A DNA stretch of 8,204 nucleotides. Origin: JBDRHL01 sp043816955 (lineage in GTDB: Bacteria; Planctomycetota; Phycisphaerae; Sedimentisphaerales; CAYZTY01). The DNA is taken from contig JBDRHL010000126.1 of the NCBI GenBank assembly GCA_043816955.1, positions 1-8,204 of the forward strand, written 5' to 3'. Below are positions 1 to 4,706 of this stretch, piece by piece. Each line of letters begins with the position of its first letter. Positions within the stretch are counted from its first letter, which is position 1. A model generated the notes under the pieces. The model did not search any database and was not told the DNA's origin. It worked only from the letters and a program-made list of their open reading frames with translations. A program made the translations under genes and the position numbers.

Positions 1-1677
1 AAGATAACAGATGAGTTTATGAACTTGCTTGGCAAAAGTCCCGATTCTCCGCATATCGTGACCAATCCAAGAACACAGCAGCAGTATGTTCTCCCGAAAA
101 CTATCGACGTACACGCTTACCGCCTTCAGGACTTGAAGTCAGTAGACGGTGACAGAAACAACTGCTATACAGTTGGGGACATCTGGGAAATGATTATCAC
201 TAATGCTCATGCAACAGGTGAGCCTGGCGTCTGCTTTATCGACCGTGTCAATGAAGACAATCCTACCCCTGACCTGGGTGAGATAAATGCTACCAATCCC
301 TGTGGGGAACAGCCGTTACTCGATTACGAGGCCTGTAACCTCGGCTCTCTAAATGTGTCTAAGTTTGTGCTGTCTGATGGCAGTGATATGGATTGGCAGA
401 ATCTATCAACTGCGATTTACTATGCGATAAGGTTTTTGGATAATGTCATAGATGCCAACTATTGGCCGATTCCCCAAATCCGACAGATAAGTCTTGGCAA
501 CAGAAAAATAGGTCTCGGCATTATGGGGTTCGCCGATACACTGGTATTGTTGGGTATTCGGTATGACAGCGAGAAGGGAGTTGATTTTGCAAAACGATTG
601 GGGCAATTTATCCAGGAATATTCCCATGAAACAAGCTGTAAACTGGCGGAGAAGCGAGGCTGCTTTCCAAACTGGCAGGGAAGTACCTGGGATACTGATT
701 TCAATACACCCATGCGAAATGCTGCATGTACAACCATAGCACCAACCGGCAGCATAAGTATTATCGCAAAATGCAGTGGCGGTATCGAACCGATATTCAG
801 CCTGGCTTACAAACGCCGTGCACTGGATGGTGACGAGTTTATCCAACTGCATCCGCTTATTGAACAACTGGGTACAGAACGGGGCTGGATGAATGAAAGA
901 GTAAAAACAATGTTGATGACTGGAACAGATATTCGGGATATTCCTGGTATCCCTGAAACCATTGCTGAAGTGTTGGTAACAACCCATCAGATCGCACCGC
1001 AATGGCATGTTCGCATCCAGGCGGCCTTCCAGTCGAATATAGATAATGCGGTCTCTAAGACCGTCAATTTGCCTGCCAGTGCCACTGTTGAGGACGTAGG
1101 TGGAATATTCCAGCTTGCCTACGATCTTAATTGTAAGGGCGTTACAGTTTATAGGGACAGCAGCCGCGATAACCAGGTATTATCAGCAGCCCAACCAATT
1201 GTAGAACCTGACGAAGTATCATTGGGGCCTCGGCCACGGACCAGGGTTACTACCGGCAAGACAAGCAAATTTCGTATGGGCTGCGGCACACTTTTCGTAA
1301 CGGTCAATAAGGATGACACGGGCATATGCGAAGTATTCGCGAATCTTGGCAAAGCCGGCGGATGCCCCTCTCAATCGGAGGCTACCTGCAGGGTTATTTC
1401 AACTGCTCTGAGATCGAGTGTTGACCCTAAAGTGATAATCAACCAGCTCAGCGGGATTCGATGTTTATCAACAGCGGTTGCACGTAAAGCAAATAAGGAG
1501 GTGGATGTCCTTTCATGTCCGGATGCAATAGCACAGGCTTTGGAGGAGGCGATGGGGGTATCTGATATTGCTCAAAATCATAAGTTTATTAAAAAATGTC
1601 CCGACTGTGGCCAGATTCTACGCTTTGAATCAGGCTGTGACGTTTGCAAAAACTGCGGATTTAGCAAGTGCGGATAA
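1..1677 (+). CDS. nrdJ: Adenosylcobalamin-dependent (class II) ribonucleoside-diphosphate reductase, 5'-truncated
   Basis: The frame is open from base 1 (558 codons visible), so the true start lies outside the window; the Met at base 19 is internal. The enzyme reduces ribonucleotides to deoxyribonucleotides with a thiyl radical made from coenzyme B12. Numbering from that Met, the finger-loop motif NPCGEQPLL is at 93-101, with the expected radical Cys95 and Glu97, followed by EACNLGSLN. The phosphate-binding motif APTGSIS is at 241-247. A TSCPD-type domain occupies roughly 413-475 (GCGTLFVTV, GGCPSQSEA). The C-terminus is a Cys-rich tail with CPDCG at 527-531 and CDVCKNCG at 540-547, ending SKCG, fitting a zinc-ribbon or redox tail of class II enzymes. 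Full-length relatives are usually above 700 residues, so about the first quarter to third is missing. A B12 riboswitch would be upstream and cannot be checked. The class is secure; the exact substrate (diphosphate or triphosphate) is not. Confidence 0.95.
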   Translation, partial: KITDEFMNLLGKSPDSPHIVTNPRTQQQYVLPKTIDVHAYRLQDLKSVDGDRNNCYTVGDIWEMIITNAHATGEPGVCFIDRVNEDNPTPDLGEINATNPCGEQPLLDYEACNLGSLNVSKFVLSDGSDMDWQNLSTAIYYAIRFLDNVIDANYWPIPQIRQISLGNRKIGLGIMGFADTLVLLGIRYDSEKGVDFAKRLGQFIQEYSHETSCKLAEKRGCFPNWQGSTWDTDFNTPMRNAACTTIAPTGSISIIAKCSGGIEPIFSLAYKRRALDGDEFIQLHPLIEQLGTERGWMNERVKTMLMTGTDIRDIPGIPETIAEVLVTTHQIAPQWHVRIQAAFQSNIDNAVSKTVNLPASATVEDVGGIFQLAYDLNCKGVTVYRDSSRDNQVLSAAQPIVEPDEVSLGPRPRTRVTTGKTSKFRMGCGTLFVTVNKDDTGICEVFANLGKAGGCPSQSEATCRVISTALRSSVDPKVIINQLSGIRCLSTAVARKANKEVDVLSCPDAIAQALEEAMGVSDIAQNHKFIKKCPDCGQILRFESGCDVCKNCGFSKCG

Positions 1678-1972
1678 CCGAAGATTTAGAACAAATCATA
1701 ACAGACTCCCGATATTCTTACAGATTAAGTGAGGTGTGTCTTAGGTTATATATGTTAGATACGAAGACAAGTAAATGGATATAGTATCATCAGGTTGCTA
1801 CTGTCGATATTGATACAAAGCCATGATTACTCGAATACGGGGCTTGGGTCTCTGCGATAAAAAACATTTGTGTTGTTTTTCCCTCATAAGGATGTAGAAT
1901 CTATTTATCAATAATAGATGTTAGGCAAAGAAGAATAAACTTAATGAACAGAAATAAAGAAAGGAGGCCAGT
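1678..1972. other. Intergenic region with weak promoter signal and AT-rich inverted repeat
   Basis: No credible gene was found in these 295 bases. A possible promoter for the next gene is TTGTTT (1873-1878), a 16-base spacer, then TAGAAT (1895-1900). An AT-rich inverted repeat follows directly: ATCTATT (1899-1905), 7-base loop, AATAGAT (1913-1919), placed where an operator or leader stem could lie. The run AAAAAACA...TGTTGTTTTT at about 1859-1880 is weakly self-complementary and might end nrdJ transcription, but it has no GC-rich stem. A 25-codon frame from ATG at 1823 has no SD and was not accepted. Confidence 0.35.
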
Positions 1973-2281
1973 ATGCTCGGGATCTATAAAGGATTAGTTT
2001 ATATCAACATGACCCTCATAGTAGTTGCATTGTGCTTCGCGTTCACTTGGCACAATCGTAAGGGGGGTAAGGGATTCTTGTGTTCATTCTTATTACTGAC
2101 GCTCCTGGCATCTGTTGTGTTTCAGATTACCAGCCTGCTTCGTAGCAACGGAATAATCGAATGGTCTTCGTCAGCGTGGATGGCCTTGAACTTAATCGTA
2201 GCTATAATGTATATGGTGTCCAATGCACTACTTTTGGCATTCGTAGTCGTTATTCGTAAGTTTGGCAGATCGTACAATTGA
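1973..2281 (+). CDS. Small membrane protein of unknown function (102 aa, three predicted TM helices)
   Basis: I do not recognise the family. The start is well supported: AAGGAGG ends five bases before the ATG, one of the strongest SD sequences in the window. The 102-residue product has three hydrophobic stretches, about residues 6-25 (starting near GLVYINMTLIVV), 34-56 (GFLCSFLLLTLLASVVF) and 68-95 (AWMALNLIVAIMYMVSNA). Short basic loops (HNRKGGKG at 27-34; IRKFGRSYN at the end) put positive charge after helices 1 and 3. There is no signal-peptide cleavage motif, and no catalytic or binding motif. It stands alone between nrdJ and the convergent integrase gene, so context gives no role. It could be cargo of the integrated element suspected here, but a holin or immunity-type role would be guesswork. 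That it is a real translated gene is likely; its function is unknown. Confidence 0.65.
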   Translation: MLGIYKGLVYINMTLIVVALCFAFTWHNRKGGKGFLCSFLLLTLLASVVFQITSLLRSNGIIEWSSSAWMALNLIVAIMYMVSNALLLAFVVVIRKFGRSYN

Positions 2282-2534
2282 GTTGACTACTTCGATTGAG
2301 AGCCACGATGAAGCAATGAGTGATACCCCCCAACCGCGAGAGAAATTTTGAAACCCGGTGATCTCTTAGTGATGCACAGTAATCCTACCCTACCTGACTG
2401 TTGTATCATCTCGCACTTTATTCGCTGATTCTACTTAATCCTATTCTCTATGCCAGCAAACGGACGGTTAAATTCAAACCATGGTATCTATTAAGACAGG
2501 AGTTGGAGCATCGTATTTCTAAGAAAGCTTCTGT
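2282..2534. other. Gene-poor spacer between convergent genes
   Basis: Nothing convincing is coded here. A frame from TTG at 2401 runs to 2610, but it lacks an SD, overlaps the integrase 3' end on the other strand, and its product shows no family features. I looked for a second copy of the tRNA-Pro sequence as an attachment-site remnant. Only a short, gapped resemblance to the tRNA 3' end was seen (AATCCTACCC near 2380), too weak to call. Confidence 0.4.
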
Positions 2535-2558
2535 AAAAAAACAAAGAGAGTTTCTTTG
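2535..2558 (-). terminator. Probable intrinsic terminator of the integrase gene
   Basis: Read on the minus strand, CAAAGA, a 5-base loop and TCTTTG form a 6-bp hairpin (plus-strand positions 2542-2547 and 2553-2558). An unbroken run of seven T follows (2541-2535). It begins 14 bases after the integrase stop codon (TAA at 2575-2573). The stem is AT-rich and thus weak, but the position and T-tract fit a Rho-independent terminator. Confidence 0.5.
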
Positions 2559-2572
2559 CTTGGCGGTTATTC

Positions 2573-3934
2573 TTACTCCTTGGTATCCAAAAGCTTTGCA
2601 ACCTTCATGACTTCCTGAACTTCTTCCAACAAGTAAATATCTGTTGTATCCATATTAGCGTGGCCCAGTAATAATTTGGACGCCTCCTTGCCAAGAACTG
2701 ACCGGACTCCCGTAGCCCTGCTTCGGCGTAGATCATAGGGAACAAAAATTTCAACGCCAGCTCGTTTACATCCTCGTTTACATGCATTACGCAAAGAATG
2801 ATGGTTATATTTCTCGCCTGGGTTGACCATTGGATGTTTCTTAAGATTAGTCCCTGGTCGATTCCCGTACTTCAATGGTATCTTTCGGTTGGCAGACTTT
2901 TTCTCACGAATTTCCTGCATAGTTTCTTTGGGACTGAAGATGTATTTCTTGGAGTTAAAATCTTCAATTCGGGATTCCATGATTTTTTGGCATTTTGAGG
3001 TAAGAGGTATCACCTTGACACGTTCAAATCGGGTAGTTTTATGTCGACCAACTGGAGTTTGGTCTCGGCCAGGGATATATATCCAACACTTGGGATCGTC
3101 AAAGAGGATGTCAAAAGGTCTCATATCGCAAACTTCGTATGGTCGCATAGCAGTATACCAAATAAGTTGTAACATATCTCCAACCACACTATTCACCGCA
3201 TTAATAACCTTTCGAAACTCTTCTTCTGTAACACGAGCACGCTTAGGTATATCGGGAGCTTTCGTATCTCCCATTTTTAATGATTTAACTTCTTTCAACC
3301 CTTGGACTTGTTCTACTGTGATCAACTGACGTCCCATACCCCAGTTCCATATTTTGCGAATCCAATTAATTACATCATTTATACCCCCTCGAGTGTACCT
3401 TTTCTTTTTAGTTGCTCCTGGAGTATGCTTTTTCTTTTTAGTTGCCCTCCGAGTATCACGTTCCTTTTTGCTTATATGTACTACATACTCGTATTTAACC
3501 AGAGCGTTCCGTACATCTAACAACTCATCGGGACCAAAGTCACTAACAGGCCAGGAAAGGTAAGGTTCCAGAAATTTCCGAACCCTCTTGGTAAAATGGA
3601 GGTCGGGATGTTCTGTATGGTCCCTGGTAGGCCTTATTATTTTCTTTGTATAATCAAAATACTTGTCTAATAGTTCACCAATAGTTATAATTTGGGATGG
3701 ATTGATTATCTGTTTTATTGCATCGTATGGATTTTTGAAGGAGAGTACTTTTTGCGGTTGTTGCTTGAACAAGTCGAACCATTTGCCAAAAGTGGCATAG
3801 ATTTCGCCTTCGGTATGGTCATCGGTGCTCCCGAAGCCAACAGTTGTTCGTTTACCATTCGGCAGGTAAACGTCTGTGCAGAAGTATTTCTCCCTGTATA
3901 TTCTCAGTTTGGGCGTCTTGCGTGTTCTGGCCAT
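2573..3934 (-). CDS. Tyrosine recombinase / site-specific integrase (453 aa)
   Basis: Catalyses site-specific DNA strand exchange, here probably integration and excision of an element at the neighbouring tRNA-Pro. I chose the ATG at 3934 (product MARTRKTPK...) because AAGGAG at 3947-3942 lies seven bases upstream; ATG at 3937 is only four bases away, and the frame's extension to 4015 has no SD. Layout by residue: basic N-terminal arm-binding-like domain (1-65, with LPNGKRTTVGFG), SAM-like core-binding domain (about 84-205), catalytic domain (about 235-453). Catalytic residues visible are Arg264 in TAMRPYEVC, a candidate Lys299 in GRHKTTR, Arg403 in YDLRRSRAT, His425 in LLGHANMDTT and the nucleophile Tyr434 in DIYLLEE. 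The first His of the usual HxxR motif is Tyr400. A Lys-rich triple 10-residue repeat (154-183) sits inside the core-binding domain. The gene is AT-rich compared with ispG, consistent with transfer. Confidence 0.93.
   Translation of the reverse strand: MARTRKTPKLRIYREKYFCTDVYLPNGKRTTVGFGSTDDHTEGEIYATFGKWFDLFKQQPQKVLSFKNPYDAIKQIINPSQIITIGELLDKYFDYTKKIIRPTRDHTEHPDLHFTKRVRKFLEPYLSWPVSDFGPDELLDVRNALVKYEYVVHISKKERDTRRATKKKKHTPGATKKKRYTRGGINDVINWIRKIWNWGMGRQLITVEQVQGLKEVKSLKMGDTKAPDIPKRARVTEEEFRKVINAVNSVVGDMLQLIWYTAMRPYEVCDMRPFDILFDDPKCWIYIPGRDQTPVGRHKTTRFERVKVIPLTSKCQKIMESRIEDFNSKKYIFSPKETMQEIREKKSANRKIPLKYGNRPGTNLKKHPMVNPGEKYNHHSLRNACKRGCKRAGVEIFVPYDLRRSRATGVRSVLGKEASKLLLGHANMDTTDIYLLEEVQEVMKVAKLLDTKE
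3391..3480 (-). repeat. Three-unit 30-bp in-frame tandem repeat inside the integrase gene
   Basis: Units are 3391-3420, 3421-3450 and 3451-3480, each opening GAGT on the plus strand. The first two agree at 23 of 30 positions by my count, including an identical TTTCTTTTTAGTTG core; the third is degenerate (about 16 of 30 against unit 2). Because the period is ten codons the protein carries ISKKERDTRR, ATKKKKHTPG and ATKKKRYTRG in a row, i.e. x-S/T-K-K-x-basic-x-T. It lies in a loop between predicted helices of the core-binding domain. Confidence 0.85.
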
Positions 3935-3941
3935 CATGTGT

Positions 3942-3947
3942 CTCCTT
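3942..3947 (-). promoter_or_regulatory. Shine-Dalgarno deciding the integrase start
   Basis: On the minus strand the sequence is AAGGAG, then ACAC, then ATGATGGCC. Spacing is four bases to the first ATG (3937) and seven to the second (3934). The second is the better placed, giving a product beginning MARTRK. Confidence 0.7.
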
Positions 3948-3973
3948 ATAGTATTAGCATTCTCAATAGGAGT

Positions 3974-4005
3974 CTTATACCAGACTTTCACGCAGAATTC
4001 ACGCA
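3974..4005 (-). promoter_or_regulatory. Integrase control region: -10-like box and two direct repeats
   Basis: A -10-like TATAAG (minus strand, 3979-3974) stands about 40 bases upstream of the integrase ATG. Just upstream of it the 8-mer TGCGTGAA occurs twice in direct orientation (plus-strand TTCACGCA at 3987-3994 and 3998-4005), 11 bases apart, so on the same face of the helix. Together they overlap the place a -35 box would occupy; no good -35 is seen. They could be arm-type integrase sites or an autoregulatory operator. This is inferred from position. Confidence 0.4.
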
Positions 4006-4065
4006 AAAAAAACAAAAAAAAGGGGAACTAGGGGAAAAAAGCGGAAAGCAGAAGAAAGAAGGTGA
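4005..4065 (+). other. A-tract and purine-rich tract between integrase and tRNA
   Basis: The plus strand reads A8-C-A8 (4005-4021), then GGGGAACTA GGGGAAAAAA and a further almost pure purine run to about 4065. Few pyrimidines interrupt it. Such A-tracts are often bent, and bent DNA is typical of recombination and promoter regions. No gene is seen between the integrase start and the tRNA. Confidence 0.5.
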
Positions 4066-4108
4066 AACATTGGGCATCGCTAACTCTTTTTATGCAAAGG
4101 TATTGCAA

Positions 4109-4114
4109 TATAAT
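4109..4114 (+). promoter_or_regulatory. Consensus -10 box for tRNA-Pro
   Basis: A perfect TATAAT lies 29 bases before the mature tRNA 5' end, predicting a start near 4121 and a leader of about 23 bases. The -35 position (around 4086-4092, CTTTTTA) matches poorly, so this is a one-box call. Confidence 0.4.
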
Positions 4115-4129
4115 TTAAGGATTAATAGG

Positions 4130-4146
4130 CCGGAAAATGCTTCCGG
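4130..4146. repeat. Inverted repeat straddling the tRNA 5' end
   Basis: CCGGAA (4130-4135), spacer AATGC (4136-4140), TTCCGG (4141-4146). The arms are perfect and the right arm enters the first three bases of the tRNA. Arm length and a 5-base spacer resemble the core of a tyrosine recombinase crossover site. It could equally be a pre-tRNA leader hairpin or chance. Confidence 0.55.
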
Positions 4147-4218
4147 GGTGTAGCTCAGCTTGGTTAGAGCGCCTGGTTTGGGACCAGGAAGTCGTAGGTT
4201 CGAATCCTATCACCCCGA
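4144..4218 (+). tRNA. tRNA-Pro (anticodon TGG)
   Basis: The cloverleaf folds completely. The 7-bp acceptor stem is CGGGGTG (4144-4150) with CACCCCG (4211-4217) and discriminator A4218. The D stem is GCTC/GAGC (4153-4156, 4167-4170). The anticodon stem is CCTGG/CCAGG, enclosing the loop TTTGGGA (4177-4183) with anticodon TGG at 4179-4181. The variable loop is AAGTC, and the T arm is GTAGG-TTCGAAT-CCTAT with one G-T pair. CCA is not encoded and must be added after transcription. UGG can read all or most Pro codons by wobble. Genes of this kind are frequent integration targets, and the integrase starts 210 bases away on the 5' side. Confidence 0.97.
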
Positions 4219-4244
4219 TTTTGAGCGATGGAATCGCTCAAAAT
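4218..4244. repeat. Perfect 12-bp hairpin directly after tRNA-Pro (possible terminator or processing signal)
   Basis: ATTTTGAGCGAT (4218-4229), loop GGA, ATCGCTCAAAAT (4233-4244): twelve perfect pairs with a 3-base loop, starting at the discriminator base. The T-run is on the 5' arm and the A-run on the 3' arm, so there is no T-tract after the stem on the plus strand. A standard intrinsic terminator is therefore not obvious. It may guide 3' end processing, or end transcription in another way. Confidence 0.6.
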
Positions 4245-4411
4245 AGAGCAGTAGAGAGAAGTATAGTTGCAAGTAGAAAACGGCGTCTAACGCCAAGATG
4301 GCTAACCATTAAAATCTTGGGAAATAAGTCTCTACCGCGGTATACTGTTCTCCTGATTAACTGTTCAAAAGAAGTAAAGAATGAACAGCCCCGGTAACAA
4401 GAGGCCCTGTT
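4245..4411 (+). other. Hairpin-rich non-coding stretch, candidate structured RNA
   Basis: No open frame with a start signal is seen. Several perfect complementary pairs occur: GTAGAGA (4251-4257) with TCTCTAC (4329-4335); inside it GGCGT (4282-4286) with ACGCC (4290-4294), and CCAAGAT (4293-4299) with ATCTTGG (4314-4320). The last two overlap at 4293-4294, so they compete at their junction. Further on are the palindrome TACCGCGGTA (4333-4342) and CTGTTCA (4361-4367) with TGAACAG (4382-4388). ACTGTTC also recurs directly at 4344 and 4360. Strand and function are unknown: it may be the tRNA 3' trailer, a small RNA, or the 3' untranslated region of the leftward small gene. Confidence 0.35.
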
Positions 4412-4579
4412 TTATGAAGAGCAGTTCTGGAGTTTCTTTTTCATGTGCTGAAGTATGGTACTTTGGAGCTTGTTGAGCTCTATGAGATGGCTGAGTGAGC
4501 TTCGAATGTCGGGGTCTATATGATAGACCGTTGAAGTTTGTTTCGCGGCAGGTTGTTTTTTTTCTATTTTTTTTGCCAT
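4412..4579 (-). CDS. Small basic protein of unknown function (55 aa), divergent from the repressor
   Basis: Read on the minus strand, ATG at 4579 opens a 55-codon frame ending in TAA at 4412. AAAGGA lies seven bases upstream of the ATG, a good SD at good spacing. The product begins MAKKIEKKQPAAKQT, a Lys/Gln-rich and probably disordered head. It continues with VYHIDPDIRSSLSHLIELNK and LQSTILQHMKKKL, which reads as one amphipathic helix with Leu/Ile at heptad-like spacing. A short polar tail ends in NCSS. There is no membrane segment and no known motif; I do not recognise the family. Its ATG is 127 bases from the divergent start of the XRE-S24 repressor and faces the same palindrome and promoter region, so the repressor may control it. 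A small protein partner or repressor-controlled effector is possible, but this is inference from layout only. Confidence 0.6.
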   Translation of the reverse strand: MAKKIEKKQPAAKQTSTVYHIDPDIRSSLSHLIELNKLQSTILQHMKKKLQNCSS

Positions 4580-4594
4580 TTGCTCATCCTTTCA

Positions 4595-4622
4595 TTGACT
4601 AAAAGCCACTCGCTATTATAAT
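4595..4622 (+). promoter_or_regulatory. Near-consensus sigma-70 promoter of the XRE-S24 repressor gene
   Basis: TTGACT (4595-4600), a 16-base spacer and TATAAT (4617-4622) give 11 of 12 consensus bases. Transcription would start near 4629, leaving a leader of about 78 bases. ATTATAAT is itself palindromic, so TATAAT also reads on the minus strand and could serve the leftward 55-aa gene, although no good -35 is seen that way. Confidence 0.65.
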
Positions 4623-4634
4623 TTAACACACATA

Positions 4635-4668
4635 CGGTATATCCGATACAACATTAACGCATATGCGT
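4635..4668. promoter_or_regulatory. Candidate operator(s) of the XRE-S24 repressor
   Basis: ACGCATATGCGT (4657-4668) is a perfect 12-bp palindrome; with a one-base shift the flanks ACATTA and AATATGT extend its symmetry. A shorter dyad, CGG-N5-CCG (4635-4645), lies upstream. Both are just downstream of the predicted transcription start, a place suited to repression by the repressor's own product. No E. coli-type (CTGT-N8-ACAG) or Gram-positive-type LexA box was found here. Confidence 0.45.
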
Positions 4669-4706
4669 AATATGTCAAGCGCAAAATTCGCAGATGTGTA
4701 AGATTT

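Noticed and set aside
2370..2400. Second attachment site resembling the tRNA-Pro 3' end
   Set aside because: Only a short gapped match around AATCCTACCC; nothing like a continuous direct repeat.
2401..2610. A 69-codon frame starting with TTG
   Set aside because: No SD, no recognisable features, and it runs into the integrase 3' end and its terminator on the opposite strand.
3391..3480. CRISPR-like array suggested by regular 30-bp units
   Set aside because: Units are contiguous with no spacers, lie in frame within the integrase gene and keep a 10-codon period.
3692..4153. A 153-codon plus-strand frame opposite the integrase 5' end
   Set aside because: It is the antisense of a well-supported integrase reading frame, without SD or family features.
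4344..4388. LexA-type box from the repeated ACTGTTC and GAACAG
   Set aside because: The half-sites are separated by 14 bases, not the spacing of known LexA operators, and the place is 3' of both neighbouring genes.
4137..4397. An 86-codon plus-strand frame over the tRNA
   Set aside because: Its first third is simply the tRNA-Pro read as codons, there is no SD, and the rest covers the hairpin region.
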